Shown here: positions 51,010-60,987 of the stretch, piece after piece
Numbering within the stretch: position 1 is the first letter of the stretch
Layout: each line of letters begins with the position of its first letter
Source of the DNA: Coenobita brevimanus
Lineage: Eukaryota; Arthropoda; Malacostraca; Decapoda; Coenobitidae
Length of the DNA stretch: 64,000 nt
Direction: 5' to 3'
Assembly: GCA_032717465.1 (NCBI GenBank)
Contig: CM064697.1
Location: forward strand, 701,001 to 765,000
The notes under the pieces: generated by a model
What the model was told of the DNA's origin: nothing
The model's input: the letters and a program-made list of their open reading frames with translations, nothing else
Databases searched by the model: none
Position numbers and translations under genes: made by a program

Positions 51010-51777
51010 GTAAACAAAACACGGTCGCCATGGCTTGAAGACGCTGAACTAAAGGTCGCCGGTGCATACTAGTTTGAGATGTTAGAGGCTTGGAAAGTTG
51101 TTTGAACACAGTCACCAAGGTACAGCACAGTATAGTTCAGGGATTTTTTTATACGTGATCCTAGAGGCGATCTAATGAAAACTGGTTGAGTTTGAGGATG
51201 CTGAGGAGTCGCATTGTAACACCTGGTATTATGCTTGGATATGTACAGCATTCTAGATATCAAAGACATAAGTCGAAGATTTTGTTTTGCCCGATAACAG
51301 ACCTTTTTAAAAACAGGAGAAAAACTGTATCTATATCACTTATATTAATGGCAGCATGAACAACAGCAACAAAAAGTAGTGTACGCAAAAGAATAGTGCG
51401 AACAGTTATAATTGTTTGGAAACCGTTCATACAATGATTTGGTCTCACTTGCACATGTTTTGTAAGGAAAACATTATGGGCTATATAAAAGAGACAAAAT
51501 ACTGAGCAGGGACAGAAACGGATTCCTTACCACCACACTAACAAAAACCTTGACACAATGCAGTAAAAATAATGTTGCCCTCATGACCCATAACCCTGGA
51601 CATACCTAGGATGCCTGTTGGCAAGTTGATAATCAAATGTACTTCAGCACATAACTTGTCATGAAAGTGTAGCTAGTCCTAAATCGATGTGAAAAGTATA
51701 GGTGAGGCTGATTTTTTACATCATTCTCGTTTTTAGATAGTCTGCCATTCCTGAGGGCCACTTAGCTTTGGCCTACA
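51010..51777. other. Intron, no further feature
   Basis: AT-leaning unique DNA. Confidence 0.45.
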
Positions 51778-52107
51778 GGTACGTGATGGCCGAGTGGTTA
51801 GAGGTCGTCTGTTGTCTGAAAATACGCGAGTTCTATCCCAGGGTGGGCTAGGGAACACTTTGATGGATGGAAATTCGTTAAAAACAGACTTTACCGACCT
51901 TCCACGACCCCCAACATGTCTTAAAAATACCTCCTCTTATACCAGTGCACTAGTCCTGAATGAGATACCATTGCATGTATTCAGTTAGAACGATGGGTGT
52001 TAGTGCCGAAGTGGTGACATGTGCAGCTATATGACGTGTGGGAGGACTGCTTGGCCTTAGGGAACGGTATTTTAAGCCTATGCCCAGAATCGGACCCATA
52101 TAAAAGT
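51778..52107 (+). mobile_element. tRNA-derived SINE, full-length diverged copy
   Basis: Perfect A box TGGCCGAGTGG at 51787-51797 with a GGCCGAGTGGTTAGAGG head typical of Ser/Leu tRNAs and a degraded B box (AGTTCTATCCC). The body then matches the 17030 SINE: AACATGTCTTAAAAATACC, GGGTGTTAGTGCCGAAGTGG, GCCTATGCCCAGAATCGGAC. It sits in the intron about 180 bp on the lower-coordinate (transcript-downstream) side of no exon but about 184 bp above the donor side at 52291. Confidence 0.85.
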
Positions 52108-52290
52108 GCAATAATGATCTAGTGAACGTGTCGGCGTGATAGGTGGGTAGTTAAAGTGTAAGGACAGATTAGACGGAATAGTAACATTCTGTATAAAGAG
52201 AATATATCTTTTTGTTGATATTAATGCCAGACCACTGAGTAAGGACCGTAAGTTCTGTTTGGCCTGTGTATATATGTAACTATGTCTCAC

Positions 52291-52410
52291 CTGGCGCCTC
52301 TCATTGGCAAGGTGCATCTTCATCCTGACGTCCTCCTGCGTTAGATCCCGCAGGTGGTGCTTGTCACGCTGCCTCTCCAGGTGCCGCTTCGTCTCCTCCG
52401 GTAGGAAGTC
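52291..52410 (-). CDS. Stathmin-like gene, ERR-motif exon
   Basis: Between CCTTTCTCCAG and CGCCAG|GTGAGAC; exactly 40 codons, phase 0 at both ends. After DFLPEETKRHLERQRDK comes DLTQEDVRMKMHLANERRQ. This matches the signature start of the stathmin domain, DLSLEEIQKKLEAAEERRK, in spacing and key residues (D, E, K, A-ERR). This is the strongest single piece of evidence for the family assignment. Confidence 0.88.
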
Positions 52411-52851
52411 CTGGAGAAAGGGGATTTGTTTTAGATTTCACTTATATGGACGGATTCAGTAATTTTATTTTTGTTAACACCAGACGGTACTAGTTGAGCA
52501 TAACAAAATCCCAGCAGTGAGATTACTTGGGATAATTTTTAACCCTTTCCATGCCAGGGATGTATTTCAACTCGATAAAACTACGTGCTGGTATCCTCAT
52601 TAAACCGTAAGTGTGCCCATTTTCCGGGAAAGGGTTATTGCTTAAGGAGGCTGTGGCTTGGAGGATTAGTGATAATAACAGGCATTAAGATTAATAAAAG
52701 ATGAAAGTTTCTATGATGCGTCATTTTTTTTTTTTTTACTAAGATTGCGATACGGTAAGCTCATTATTAGACACTACATGAAACAGTTAATGATCGAGGA
52801 AGTTGAGACTTGCAGGGTTAGTGTTTGTAGTTAGCGTTTAGTCAAGGTAAA

Positions 52852-52852
<1 letters not shown>
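52411..52852. other. Intron, no further feature
   Basis: AT-leaning with a poly(T) run at about 52726. Confidence 0.45.

Positions 52853-52926
<74 letters not shown>
52853..52926. repeat. (TA)n microsatellite
   Basis: About 73 bp of TA dinucleotides. Confidence 0.98.
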
Positions 52927-52928
<2 letters not shown>

Positions 52929-53256
52929 TAATAATTTTTTTAAAACTAAGAGCGCAAAGAAAAGGCAAGCCCAAAGTCTTAGAGGTCACTGATGGAACAC
53001 AACGAGAGGAAATGGGAGTTTGGCCTCAGCTTCTCTAGTGACTGCATTATGTAACGTGGAATACAGGTTCATCACTTCATATCCAGACAGATGTTATAAA
53101 AAGGCATGTCAAAATGTGAGAGTTTGCCTGTTCCTCTGTTCTGGATGTCCACTCCACATATCAGCAGTTGATGTGACAGGTGTTCACCGGACATGTATTC
53201 CCATAATGTCTACCGTCCATGCTTAGAACGGGAAGAATATGCTAAGCACTGATAGC

Positions 53257-53866
53257 TACCTTCGCCAAGGAGGTTATGTTTTACCCCGCGTTGGTTTGTT
53301 TGTTTGTCAGTCTGTCCATCTGTCTGCCTCTCTGTCTGTCTGTCTGTCTGTTAGCAGGATTACTTAAAAAGTTATGAACGGATTTTGATGAAATTTTGTG
53401 GAGGGGTGGGTCATGGGCCAAGGAAGAAATTGTTAAATTTTGAGCCAGCTCCTGATCTGTAATATCCTTTCACAGTATACCCAAAAGTTCTCAACGAATT
53501 TCAGTCAAATTTTGTAGAAAGGTGGGCCACGGACCAAGAAAGAATTCGTCAAATTTCGGGGCGGATCCGAATCCGGATTCTGTATCCACGGATCCGGATC
53601 CGGGATTACTAAAAAAGTTATGAACGGATTTTGATGAAATTTTGTGGAAGAGTGGGTTATGGGCCAAGGAAGAAATGATTAAATTTTGAGGGGGATCCGG
53701 ATCCAGATCCGGAGTATCCTGCACAATATCTCCAAAAGTTCTCAGTTAATTTCAATTAAATTTTGTGGAAAGGTGGGCCGTGGACCAATAAAGAACTGAT
53801 TAATTTTAGGGTGGATCCGGATTCGGATCCGGATCCATTTCAATGACAATGGCATTGGCGGAGGTA
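53257..53866 (+). mobile_element. MITE family B, long copy with internal triplication
   Basis: TACCTTCGCCAA at 53257-53268 and TTGGCGGAGGTA at 53855-53866 are inverted repeats with one mismatch. Inside, a unit containing AAAGTT(A/C)T(G/C)A(A/G)CG, AATTTTGTGGA and TGG(G/T)CCA(A/T)(G/A)(G/A)AAGAA recurs four times, separated by GGATCCGGATCCGG words. Copies at 13262-13604 and 13629-13874 carry two and one units, so element length varies by core unit number. Confidence 0.85.
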
Positions 53867-54404
53867 CGCGTTCTCTAGTTTAATGCATTCTAGTTCAATG
53901 CCGTTATGGGGTGTGCTTGAGCATGTTGTTGTTGAATAATGGCTTGCTGGAAATTAATGTCCTGCTCTGCCACCATTATTTATTTATTTTTCCTGGGGTT
54001 TAAAGATCACTGTCCTTTTGCCGTGTCACACCATAACACCTCCCTCTCCCGTCGTGCAAGGCCCTAGGGGTGGGAGGTGAATCATAGTAACTTCAAACAG
54101 CATCGTATTCCAAAGGAGGGACAAGATACTAAAACAAAACCCACGATCCTGGTGATATGAGATAGGTAATGCAAGACTGCCTTAAATATCTCACAGAAAC
54201 TGGTGGCTGGAATACAAGACATTACCAAACCTTACGTCACCCCCTTTCTTCAAATGTCAGCCATATTATATTCAGGGTAAGAGTGAGTAGCGCAGGTAAT
54301 GGTGGGGTGGGAGGTGGTCATTCTTGCTGCCTTCTGACTGTGGTGTATCTGTGTCTTATTAAGTAATCTTCTCTATTTTCCTTCTTGTTTTGTTGTGTTA
54401 TTTG
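53867..54404. other. Intron, no further feature
   Basis: Mixed DNA with no repeat or exon recognised. Confidence 0.45.
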
Positions 54405-54407
54405 GTA

Positions 54408-54463
<56 letters not shown>

Positions 54464-55270
54464 TTTCCATTCCTTCCTTTCCTCCCTGTCTCACTCCTTC
54501 AGTCCCCCTTTCCTTCTTTCTCTCACTCGTCCTTCCCTTCCTTTTCTTAATCTTCCACCCCTTCCTTCTCTTTCTTTTTTTCAATCTTTGACTCACTCAT
54601 CCCTTCCCCTCCTTCTCTGTCTCTCTTTCACTCTTCCCTTTCCATTTTTCCTTCATTTTCTTTCTCCTCTTTTCTCCTCTCTTCTCACTCTCGCACTATT
54701 CTCTTCCCTTCTTTCTCATTCCTCTCCTTTCTTCCTTCCTCCCTCTTTTACTCCTACAATCATCTTTTACCTTTAATCTCACTCGTCAGATTCCTACTTT
54801 CTTTTTCTTCCACTCTCTCACTCTTCCCTTCCTTCTTCCTTCCTTCCTTCCTTCCTTCCTTCCGTCCCTCCTTTATTTCACTCCTCCACACCGCCCTTCA
54901 TTTCCTTCTTTCATTCCGCTACTTCTCCCTTCTCATCCTCTTCCATTCTTCTCATGCCTTCCTTTTCTTTATTTTCCATTCCTTCCTCCTCTTCCTACTC
55001 TTACCCCTCCATCCTTCTCTTCCTCCCCTTAGTCCTCCACCCTTCCCTTACGTCTTTCTCTCATTCTTCCACTCAATCATTCCCTTCCTTCTCTTACTCT
55101 GCCACTCCTCACATTCCTGTCCAACTCGTCCTTCCGTCTCTCAATCTTCCTTCCACCCTTCCTTCCATTTCTGACTCCCCCACTTCCTTCTTACTCCCAC
55201 TCTTCCATTACTCCCTTCCTGTCTTTAATATCTCTCCATCTCTCCTCTTCGTCCCTCCTGCCTCGCTCCC
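54405..55270. repeat. Intronic pyrimidine-rich tract
   Basis: (TC)n at about 54411-54461 followed by 0.8 kb of CTTCC/TCCTTC words with (TTCC)n at 54834-54862. It directly follows the splice donor of the exon at 55277 in transcript sense, where it appears as a purine-rich strand. Confidence 0.85.
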
Positions 55271-55276
55271 TCTCAC

Positions 55277-55482
55277 CTTAGGCTTTATTTTACTGGACGA
55301 AGCCGACTCTGTGGCTGGTGTCGCCTCCACGATCTCAAACGCCATGCCTGTGGAGCACTTCTGTTTGGAGGTGGCGATGAAGCCCTCCTCCCTCAGCGAC
55401 GCTAGGATGGCTGCCTCCTCCTGCCTCGCCTTCTGGTACCCGCTCAGCAGCCGAGGACACTGCTTACCCGTTATTGTCAGGT
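55277..55482 (-). CDS. Stathmin-like gene, tubulin-capping-motif exon
   Basis: Between GGCTCCTACAG and CCTAAG|GTGAGAG. It completes a split Asp codon, then 68 codons. YQKARQEEAAILASLREEGF is a short helix, followed by KQKCSTGMAFEIVEATPATE. The latter parallels SGQAFELIL, the N-terminal beta-hairpin by which stathmins cap tubulin. A Ser-rich link and KIKPK lead into the stathmin helix in the next exon, paralleling PKKKDLSLEE. The acceptor is unusual: the sequence upstream of it is a SINE inserted in antisense (55490-55880), so branch point and pyrimidine tract are SINE-derived. Confidence 0.85.
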
Positions 55483-55489
55483 CTGTAGG

Positions 55490-55880
55490 AGCCGGGGGTC
55501 GAGTGGTTAGAGAAGTGATCTGGTGTTCGAAAGGACGCAACTTTAACCCCAGTCTGGAGAAGGGAACGTGACCTTCCACAAAACATATACACATCCCTGC
55601 TAATACCATCGCACCAATCCTGAATTTGACAGTAAGTATATGAGAGAGGGGGGTGTGAGCTGGGAGCAGGGCAGTGAAATGACGGGGGACAGGGCGGTAT
55701 GGAGGCGATTTGTTTGTGGCCACCCCTTACTGGAATAAGGCGTCTGGCAATAGATAGATAGATGGAGCGAGTATTTAATGGAGATCGTGAGTATTAGTGC
55801 CGAAGCAGTGACATATAAAGATGTGTGGTATTGCTGAGCCTCAGGAGATGAATTAACAAGTCTGTGTCTAGAATCGGATA
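55490..55880 (+). mobile_element. SINE interrupted by a LINE fragment
   Basis: The head (GGTCGAGTGGTTAGAGA) and body (GCTAATACCATCGCACCA, GAGTATTAGTGCCGAAGCAG, GTCTAGAATCGGA) match the SINE at 51778-52107. The body is split at about 55632-55772 by the LINE 3' end. The SINE lies antisense in the gene and starts about 6-10 bp from the splice acceptor at 55482. Confidence 0.85.
55632..55772 (+). mobile_element. LINE 3' end nested in the SINE
   Basis: Plus strand encodes YMREGGVSWEQGSE, TGDRAVWRRFVCGHPLLE and a stop, then ends in (ATAG)n. It is the same family as 43778-44149 and is more severely 5'-truncated. A clear target duplication is not visible. Confidence 0.8.
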
Positions 55881-56231
55881 GAAGGAAAAATAAAAAGGCA
55901 GTGAAGGAAGGCATAGGAAAGGGTCCGGCTGTGGCTGTGGCTGGGGAAGGTGTTCAACGGTTTGTTGTATTATCATAATTATAATCATCATCATCTTGTT
56001 TATACTAAAACCTACAACTGAAATAGATTTCAGAAGTTAATCATACGTTTTGCTTTATCACATCAATATCATTACTATAGTGTTCATTCATAGCTCCAAT
56101 TTAAGAATACTGATACCCTAATCGGTATGTGGCGTTGTTCGGAATTGATGGGAATGAGTCAACAGGAAGATGTTAGTGGACGTAAGTGTCTGAGACTCAT
56201 CCATGTAAAACACAGTAACGTAAGCACACAC
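55881..56231. other. Intron, no further feature
   Basis: AT-leaning DNA between the SINE and the upstream exon. Confidence 0.45.
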
Positions 56232-56424
56232 CGAGATTCTCTACGGGCGTGAAGTCCAGTTCGACCCTCCTGACCAGTTCTGCCGGTGAGTTCTCTGTGA
56301 TGACGAAGGAGTAATCATCGTCCAGTTCGTATATGCCTGAGTCGCTGGAGTCCACACTGTGGGCAGAGGCTGCGGCTGCGGCACTCTTCAGCCACCCACC
56401 ACCACCACGGCAGTCCAGAGATTC
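56232..56424 (-). CDS. Stathmin-like gene, acidic N-terminal exon (first visible)
   Basis: Between GCCTCTCCCACAG and AATCTCG|GTGTGTG. It holds 64 codons plus one base of a split Asp codon. It encodes a Gly run, an Ala run (SAAAAASAHS), then SVDSSDSGIYELDDDYSFVI and SPAELVRRVELDFTPVENL. The composition suggests a disordered acidic leader with possible phosphorylation sites; no domain is recognised. It starts in phase 0 after an acceptor, so at least one exon with the start codon lies upstream; none was identified between here and 64000. The donor GTGTGTG is weaker than the others. Confidence 0.75.
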
Positions 56425-57132
56425 CTGTGGGAGAGGCAGGAGTTATAATCTGTTCGTTCTAACCTGACGAACATTCTTAACCCTTTTCAGCTCAGATGAT
56501 GACCAGGTGTTGTCAGATTGAAGGGTCGATTTTTTTTTTTTTTAATGGAAGAAGAAGAACCAAAGGCTTGGAGCCCGCAAATTTTTCCCTCTAAGAAAAA
56601 AAAAAAACAAGATAATAGGAAACCAAAATCAAGATCCATTCATTTCGAGATGCCTGGACACACTGCGTTTAAAAGACGAGGTCATAGACTAGTAGGAGAC
56701 TCATCCCTGAATCACAGCTAAAACTCCAAATTTCATTCAACCACGACTTTGTATACTAGATATGAGTGGTTCATTTCCGTTGTGGGAAAACAAACATAAT
56801 GTAATAAGGTTACGGTGGGCTGCACTGAACTGTCGTACTGTACACGGTTAACTTCGATACGTGGTTGCTTTGATCTTGTTGTGTTTGTATAATATATTAG
56901 GTTTATAGTGTAGACTGGAGGGTGAGATTGTTGAAAGGCCAAATAGGTAAATTTTCACGTTCTCTTCGTGTACCTGACATACCCGCACACTAAAGCACTT
57001 CAGCAGTTCTCACTGGAAAATCATTCTGTAAAGCCTACTTTTCGCACTCCCTGTGACATACAGTTGTTTAAACGTTTAAATGCCAAATATCCATGCACCT
57101 CGAAAAAGTTGGCTCTTGATTTTTACATTCTT
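56425..57132. other. No gene seen
   Basis: AT-leaning DNA with poly(A)/poly(T) runs near 56530 and 56597. Probably intron of the stathmin-like gene if its first exon lies beyond the window. Confidence 0.45.
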
Positions 57133-57333
57133 TTATTTAGCATTCTTTGGAAAGGACATGATCTGGTCTTTCTTAACCTTCTGTTCTCTCTCATTTTTAT
57201 TCCCTAACAAAATCTTGTCAAACCCGGGTACAAGCTGCAGATTCAACAGTAATATATTAATAGTAACAAGAGCCAACAGCATGGCCATGAAAAGTGTATG
57301 AGATGAATAATGGAAGACTCGCCGCCGTGCCAT
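57133..57333 (-). CDS. Possible short signal-anchor membrane ORF or first exon
   Basis: From ATG at 57333 to TAA, 66 codons. It starts with a basic segment MARRRVFHYSSH, then about 22 hydrophobic residues (TLFMAMLLALVTINILLLNL), then a polar Lys/Glu-rich end. This topology is that of the N-terminus of a type II membrane protein such as a Golgi glycosyltransferase or sulfotransferase. A donor-like AGAAG|GTTAAG lies inside the polar part, so it might be a first exon. No homologue is recognised, codon use is AT-leaning unlike the stathmin-like exons, and chance is quite possible. Confidence 0.25.
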   Translation of the reverse strand: MARRRVFHYSSHTLFMAMLLALVTINILLLNLQLVPGFDKILLGNKNEREQKVKKDQIMSFPKNAK

Positions 57334-57479
57334 CAACTATGCATGCCTCTTTTCAAGCACCACCCATGCCGCTGCGTCGGAATATACAGCACGGTGTTCA
57401 TGTCCCGCTGTAATAAAATGTACCGGTACTACCCTACACCCTCCACCACAGTACAGCCATGTCACGTGTACACAGTGGT

Positions 57480-58021
57480 TGTACATCAAAGGTAGTACAT
57501 TTTTTTTTTCTTTTGCGCCAACGATGGTTATGGAGAATTATTTAGCTCCTGTTGATTTTATTTTTTTCCTATTGTCAGGGTCATGCCTCGATTGTCGTTG
57601 TTTGAGTGTAGCTAGTGTTGTTGTTTGGTGTTGTTTAGAGAGTGTTGCGGCTAATAGTTTTGTTCTTTAATTGTCTTTGCTTGATTGTTGGTAGAATTGT
57701 TTTGGACCGGTGTTGTGTGCTTGTAATTATTTTTGTGATTGTTGGTAGTGTCCAGTTGTCGGAGTGTGGTTGTAGCTAGTGTTCTGTTTGTTGTTACTGT
57801 TATGTGGGTGATACTTCTGTTGTTCCTTTTACCATGTTGGGTTGTTGTATGGTTGTAGTGTTGTTGATGTTGTGTAATTGTCATTGTATTGTTGGTGGTG
57901 TTTGTTATGTGGTTAGAGGCAGTGCTGTTGTTTTAGGGTTGCAGTTGTTTACCGTCGTTGCTAAGGGTGTTGCCATAACTGAGTGGTGTTATACGTGTTA
58001 GTGTGGCCCTCATTGTTATGG

Positions 58022-58061
<40 letters not shown>

Positions 58062-58194
58062 TATTACGTTGTTGTTGTTGTTGCTGTTTTTGTTGTGGGT
58101 TTGTTATCGTTACTTTAGTTGTCATTGGATTGTTATGCTATTGTTGTTTTTGATTTCTGCTGTTGCTTTAGTTTTCATGGCGTTTATTTTTGCT

Positions 58195-58236
<42 letters not shown>

Positions 58237-58238
58237 TA

Positions 58239-58286
<48 letters not shown>

Positions 58287-58335
58287 CATTATTATTATTG
58301 TTGTTGTTGTTGTTGTTGTTGTTGTTATTATGACA
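57480..58335. repeat. GTT-rich DNA and (ATT)n/(AAT)n/(GTT)n arrays
   Basis: From 57580 the plus strand is rich in GTTGTT and GTAGTGTTG words. (ATT)n runs at about 58024-58062. From 58197 an (AAT)n block is followed at 58260 by (ATT)n and then (GTT)n to 58328. The adjacent (AAT)n and (ATT)n form a near-perfect inverted repeat. Confidence 0.9.
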
Positions 58336-58447
58336 GTTATTGTTATTGTTGTTTTAACTGGAAACGGGTCTGAAAATGAACTCGTTATTGGTGATGATCG
58401 CCAACATAGAACAGGCTGGTCTGTAGGAGGAATAGAGAGGCAAGAAT

Positions 58448-58478
<31 letters not shown>

Positions 58479-58499
58479 TACGAAAATTAGAGAGTAAGA

Positions 58500-58935
58500 G
58501 AGGAAGAATGCAGAGTATGAACCTAAAGTGGATGGGCGTTGTGAGCCGGAGTGATGACTGATATGAAAGTGGAAGAATGTAAGGGAAGTGGAAGAGGGTG
58601 GAAGATAGAGTGGGGAGAGGGAGTTAGTGGGTGGATAGGGGGGGGGGAAGTGAATGGGGATGGGGAAGTGAGTGGGGAAAAGTAGTCAGTGGATGGGGGA
58701 AAGGTTTGTGGGTTGATGAGGAGGGGGATATGGGTGGGAAGGAGTAAAGTTGGACTGGGAGGGGGTAGTGAGTAGATGGGGAAGGGCGCAGTGGGTAGAT
58801 GGGGATGGAGATGGTTATTGGATGGAGAGGGGATCGTGGGTGGATGGGGAGGGGGAAGATTGGTGAATGGGAAGAGGTTAGTGGGAGAATGGAAAGGGGG
58901 TAACGGGATAGGGGGTAAGGGGATAAAAGTTATAG
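58500..58935. repeat. Degenerate G-rich minisatellite
   Basis: Variants of GTGGGTGGATGGGGAGGGGG with unit about 25-35 bp. Confidence 0.75.
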
Positions 58936-58998
58936 GACTAATCTGACGCCTTTAATACGGTAAATGCTGTGTATTTTGTATTCTTTCCACCTCCCGAC

Positions 58999-59050
58999 GA
59001 CTTTTATTCAGCGTAAGAGAGGCTGACTTTTATTCAGCGTAAGAGAGGCT
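58999..59050. repeat. Perfect 26-bp tandem duplication
   Basis: A 26-bp unit beginning GACTTTTATTCAGCGTAAGA occurs twice in exact succession (58999-59024, 59025-59050). The identity indicates a recent slip. Confidence 0.95.
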
Positions 59051-59099
59051 GTTGTTTATATCTTTACCTCGATGCCAAAGGATTGTTTACATGTCCTTT

Positions 59100-59590
59100 G
59101 ACGATATTAAACTGTTCGATACTTTTTTAAATCCAACCTGATATTGTTTAACTGAGCACGACTTCTTTTTCGTATGACCTGACCTCATTCAACTTATTTG
59201 TTCTTGTTTACTCTGACCTTACCTTGTTTACATGTAGCAACGACATTATTCAAACTCAGCCTGACCTTACTTGACCTGACTTGATCTTGTTTGCAAGTTG
59301 AGTGGTCTTTCTTACATGGAGTCTAACGTTATTAAAACCTAATCAGACTGTTTAAATGACCTGACTTTGTTTACATGTACAGTGACAGTGTTTATATATG
59401 ACCCGACCTTGTTTAACCTAACTTGACCTTGTTCATCCTGACCTTACTTAGTTTACATTAATTCCGATCCTTTTTAAAGCTAACCTTACCTTCTTTCACC
59501 TGGCCTGATCTTGTTTGCATGTGGAGCGACCTTGTTTACCTTTGACCTGACCTTTGCACACCTGAGCTGGCTGGTGTTGATAGTGTCCCA
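59100..59590. repeat. TGACCT/TTGTTTACATG-rich degenerate repeat
   Basis: About 20-30-bp variants of CCTGACCTTGTTTACATG recur for nearly 500 bp. TGACCT is the complement of the nuclear-receptor half-site AGGTCA. One pair at 59262-59277 is a direct repeat spaced by four bases. Confidence 0.65.
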
Positions 59591-59694
59591 CCTTTTGACG
59601 GGTCACAATACCTTGTTAGTGGGACACAATGGCCATGATCAATACACTTCCACCACATTCGTTTTTATACATTATTTTTCTTTTTGATGGCTCG

Positions 59695-60037
<343 letters not shown>

Positions 60038-60040
<3 letters not shown>

Positions 60041-60541
60041 ATAGTCAAGGTGTGGGTTATGTAACATTCCCTTCCAACCAGCCATTATCGTAGTAATTCC
60101 TTATGTAACCTAATTGATGGGTGTGTTTGTGCCATGTACCCCTTAGTTATCACGGGCTTGTAAAGTGTAAAGGTATAGCATTTTTGTATTATATGGTTTT
60201 TGTATGGATTGTATTTAAAGTAATGGATAGTTCGGTATGTTGTACGTCTATCCATATGTTTATTGCATGACCCCTCATCCTGTGAGTGGCTTCGACAAAT
60301 GCCCTCCAGGAATTTTAGTCTCTACCCATGAAGACTCTCCTCCTGCCATGACGCACCAGCCTCCCTCGTGTATTCCTCACCTTCCTCCTTCAACCCGTTC
60401 TTGGTCTACCTCTTCTTCCAACCATTCCTCCCTCACACACCTTTCTATAATCAGCTTGTTTTCACTTGACGGAACTAGGTCACTCCCACAACTTCAAATT
60501 AATTCTATAGCTATGGGGTAGGAATGAGCTGACTTAATTAC
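60038..60541. other. No gene seen
   Basis: A 94-codon plus-strand frame at 60237-60521 has no splice signals, domain or codon bias that would support it. Confidence 0.45.
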
Positions 60542-60769
60542 TATACTCCGTTCACCTTGCCTTGGCCTAAAATTTCCATCCCTTTGTCTTGAATGTGAAG
60601 TTATAACAATGGATTAACTCTACTGTAGAATATGATACTAGGCCTAGTCATGAAGAAGTGCTGCAGAAAGGACGTGGAGCCACAGTATTGCCTTTTTCTG
60701 CCCCTGATCTCTGGGAAACTAGCTACAAAAGGATGAAAATTTGAGCCAGGTTAAAGTGAAAGAATTATA
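60542..60769. mobile_element. MITE family A, inverted copy
   Basis: Left end TATACTCCGTTCACCTTGCC and right end GGTTAAAGTGAAAGAATTATA are imperfect inverted repeats. The interior GTCATGAAGAAGTGCTGCAG and AAAGGACGTGGAGCCACAG matches, on the opposite strand, the interiors of copies at 3963 and 31198. Confidence 0.75.
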
Positions 60770-60903
60770 GGAAAGTCGACCCGCCAGTCTGACTACATTT
60801 CAAAGGTGATAGTGATGTTTGTCAGGTTAGAACAAAAGCGCCACCATAGTTAATCTCTCACTCTTCCTTCACCCTCACCTATTCCTTCACATCACCCTTC
60901 AAC

Positions 60904-60904
<1 letters not shown>

Positions 60905-60983
<79 letters not shown>
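60905..60983. repeat. (CT)n microsatellite
   Basis: About 77 bp of CT dinucleotides. Confidence 0.98.

Positions 60984-60987
<4 letters not shown>

Larger units (their letters stand above)
47745..56424 (-). other. Stathmin-domain-like gene, 3' portion (gene extent)
   Basis: Gene-level entry. Five coding exons at 56424-56232, 55482-55277, 52410-52291, 49447-49326 and 48097-47932 have GT donors and AG acceptors. They chain in phases 1, 0, 0, 2 without a stop, giving 268 residues plus TAG. The N-terminus is missing, since the first visible exon starts after an acceptor. The order of motifs is an acidic Ser-rich leader, a short helix, a stathmin-like capping segment (STGMAFEIVEA) and then a long charged helix. 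Stathmins bind alpha/beta-tubulin dimers and promote microtubule turnover. A longer leader as here recalls the stathmin-domain-containing (STMND1-like) subgroup. That subgroup call is inference. Confidence 0.8.

Noticed and set aside
60300..60420. Minus-strand start MAGGESSWVETKIPGG as first exon of the stathmin-like gene
   Set aside because: No splice donor before the in-frame stop; cannot be joined to 56424.
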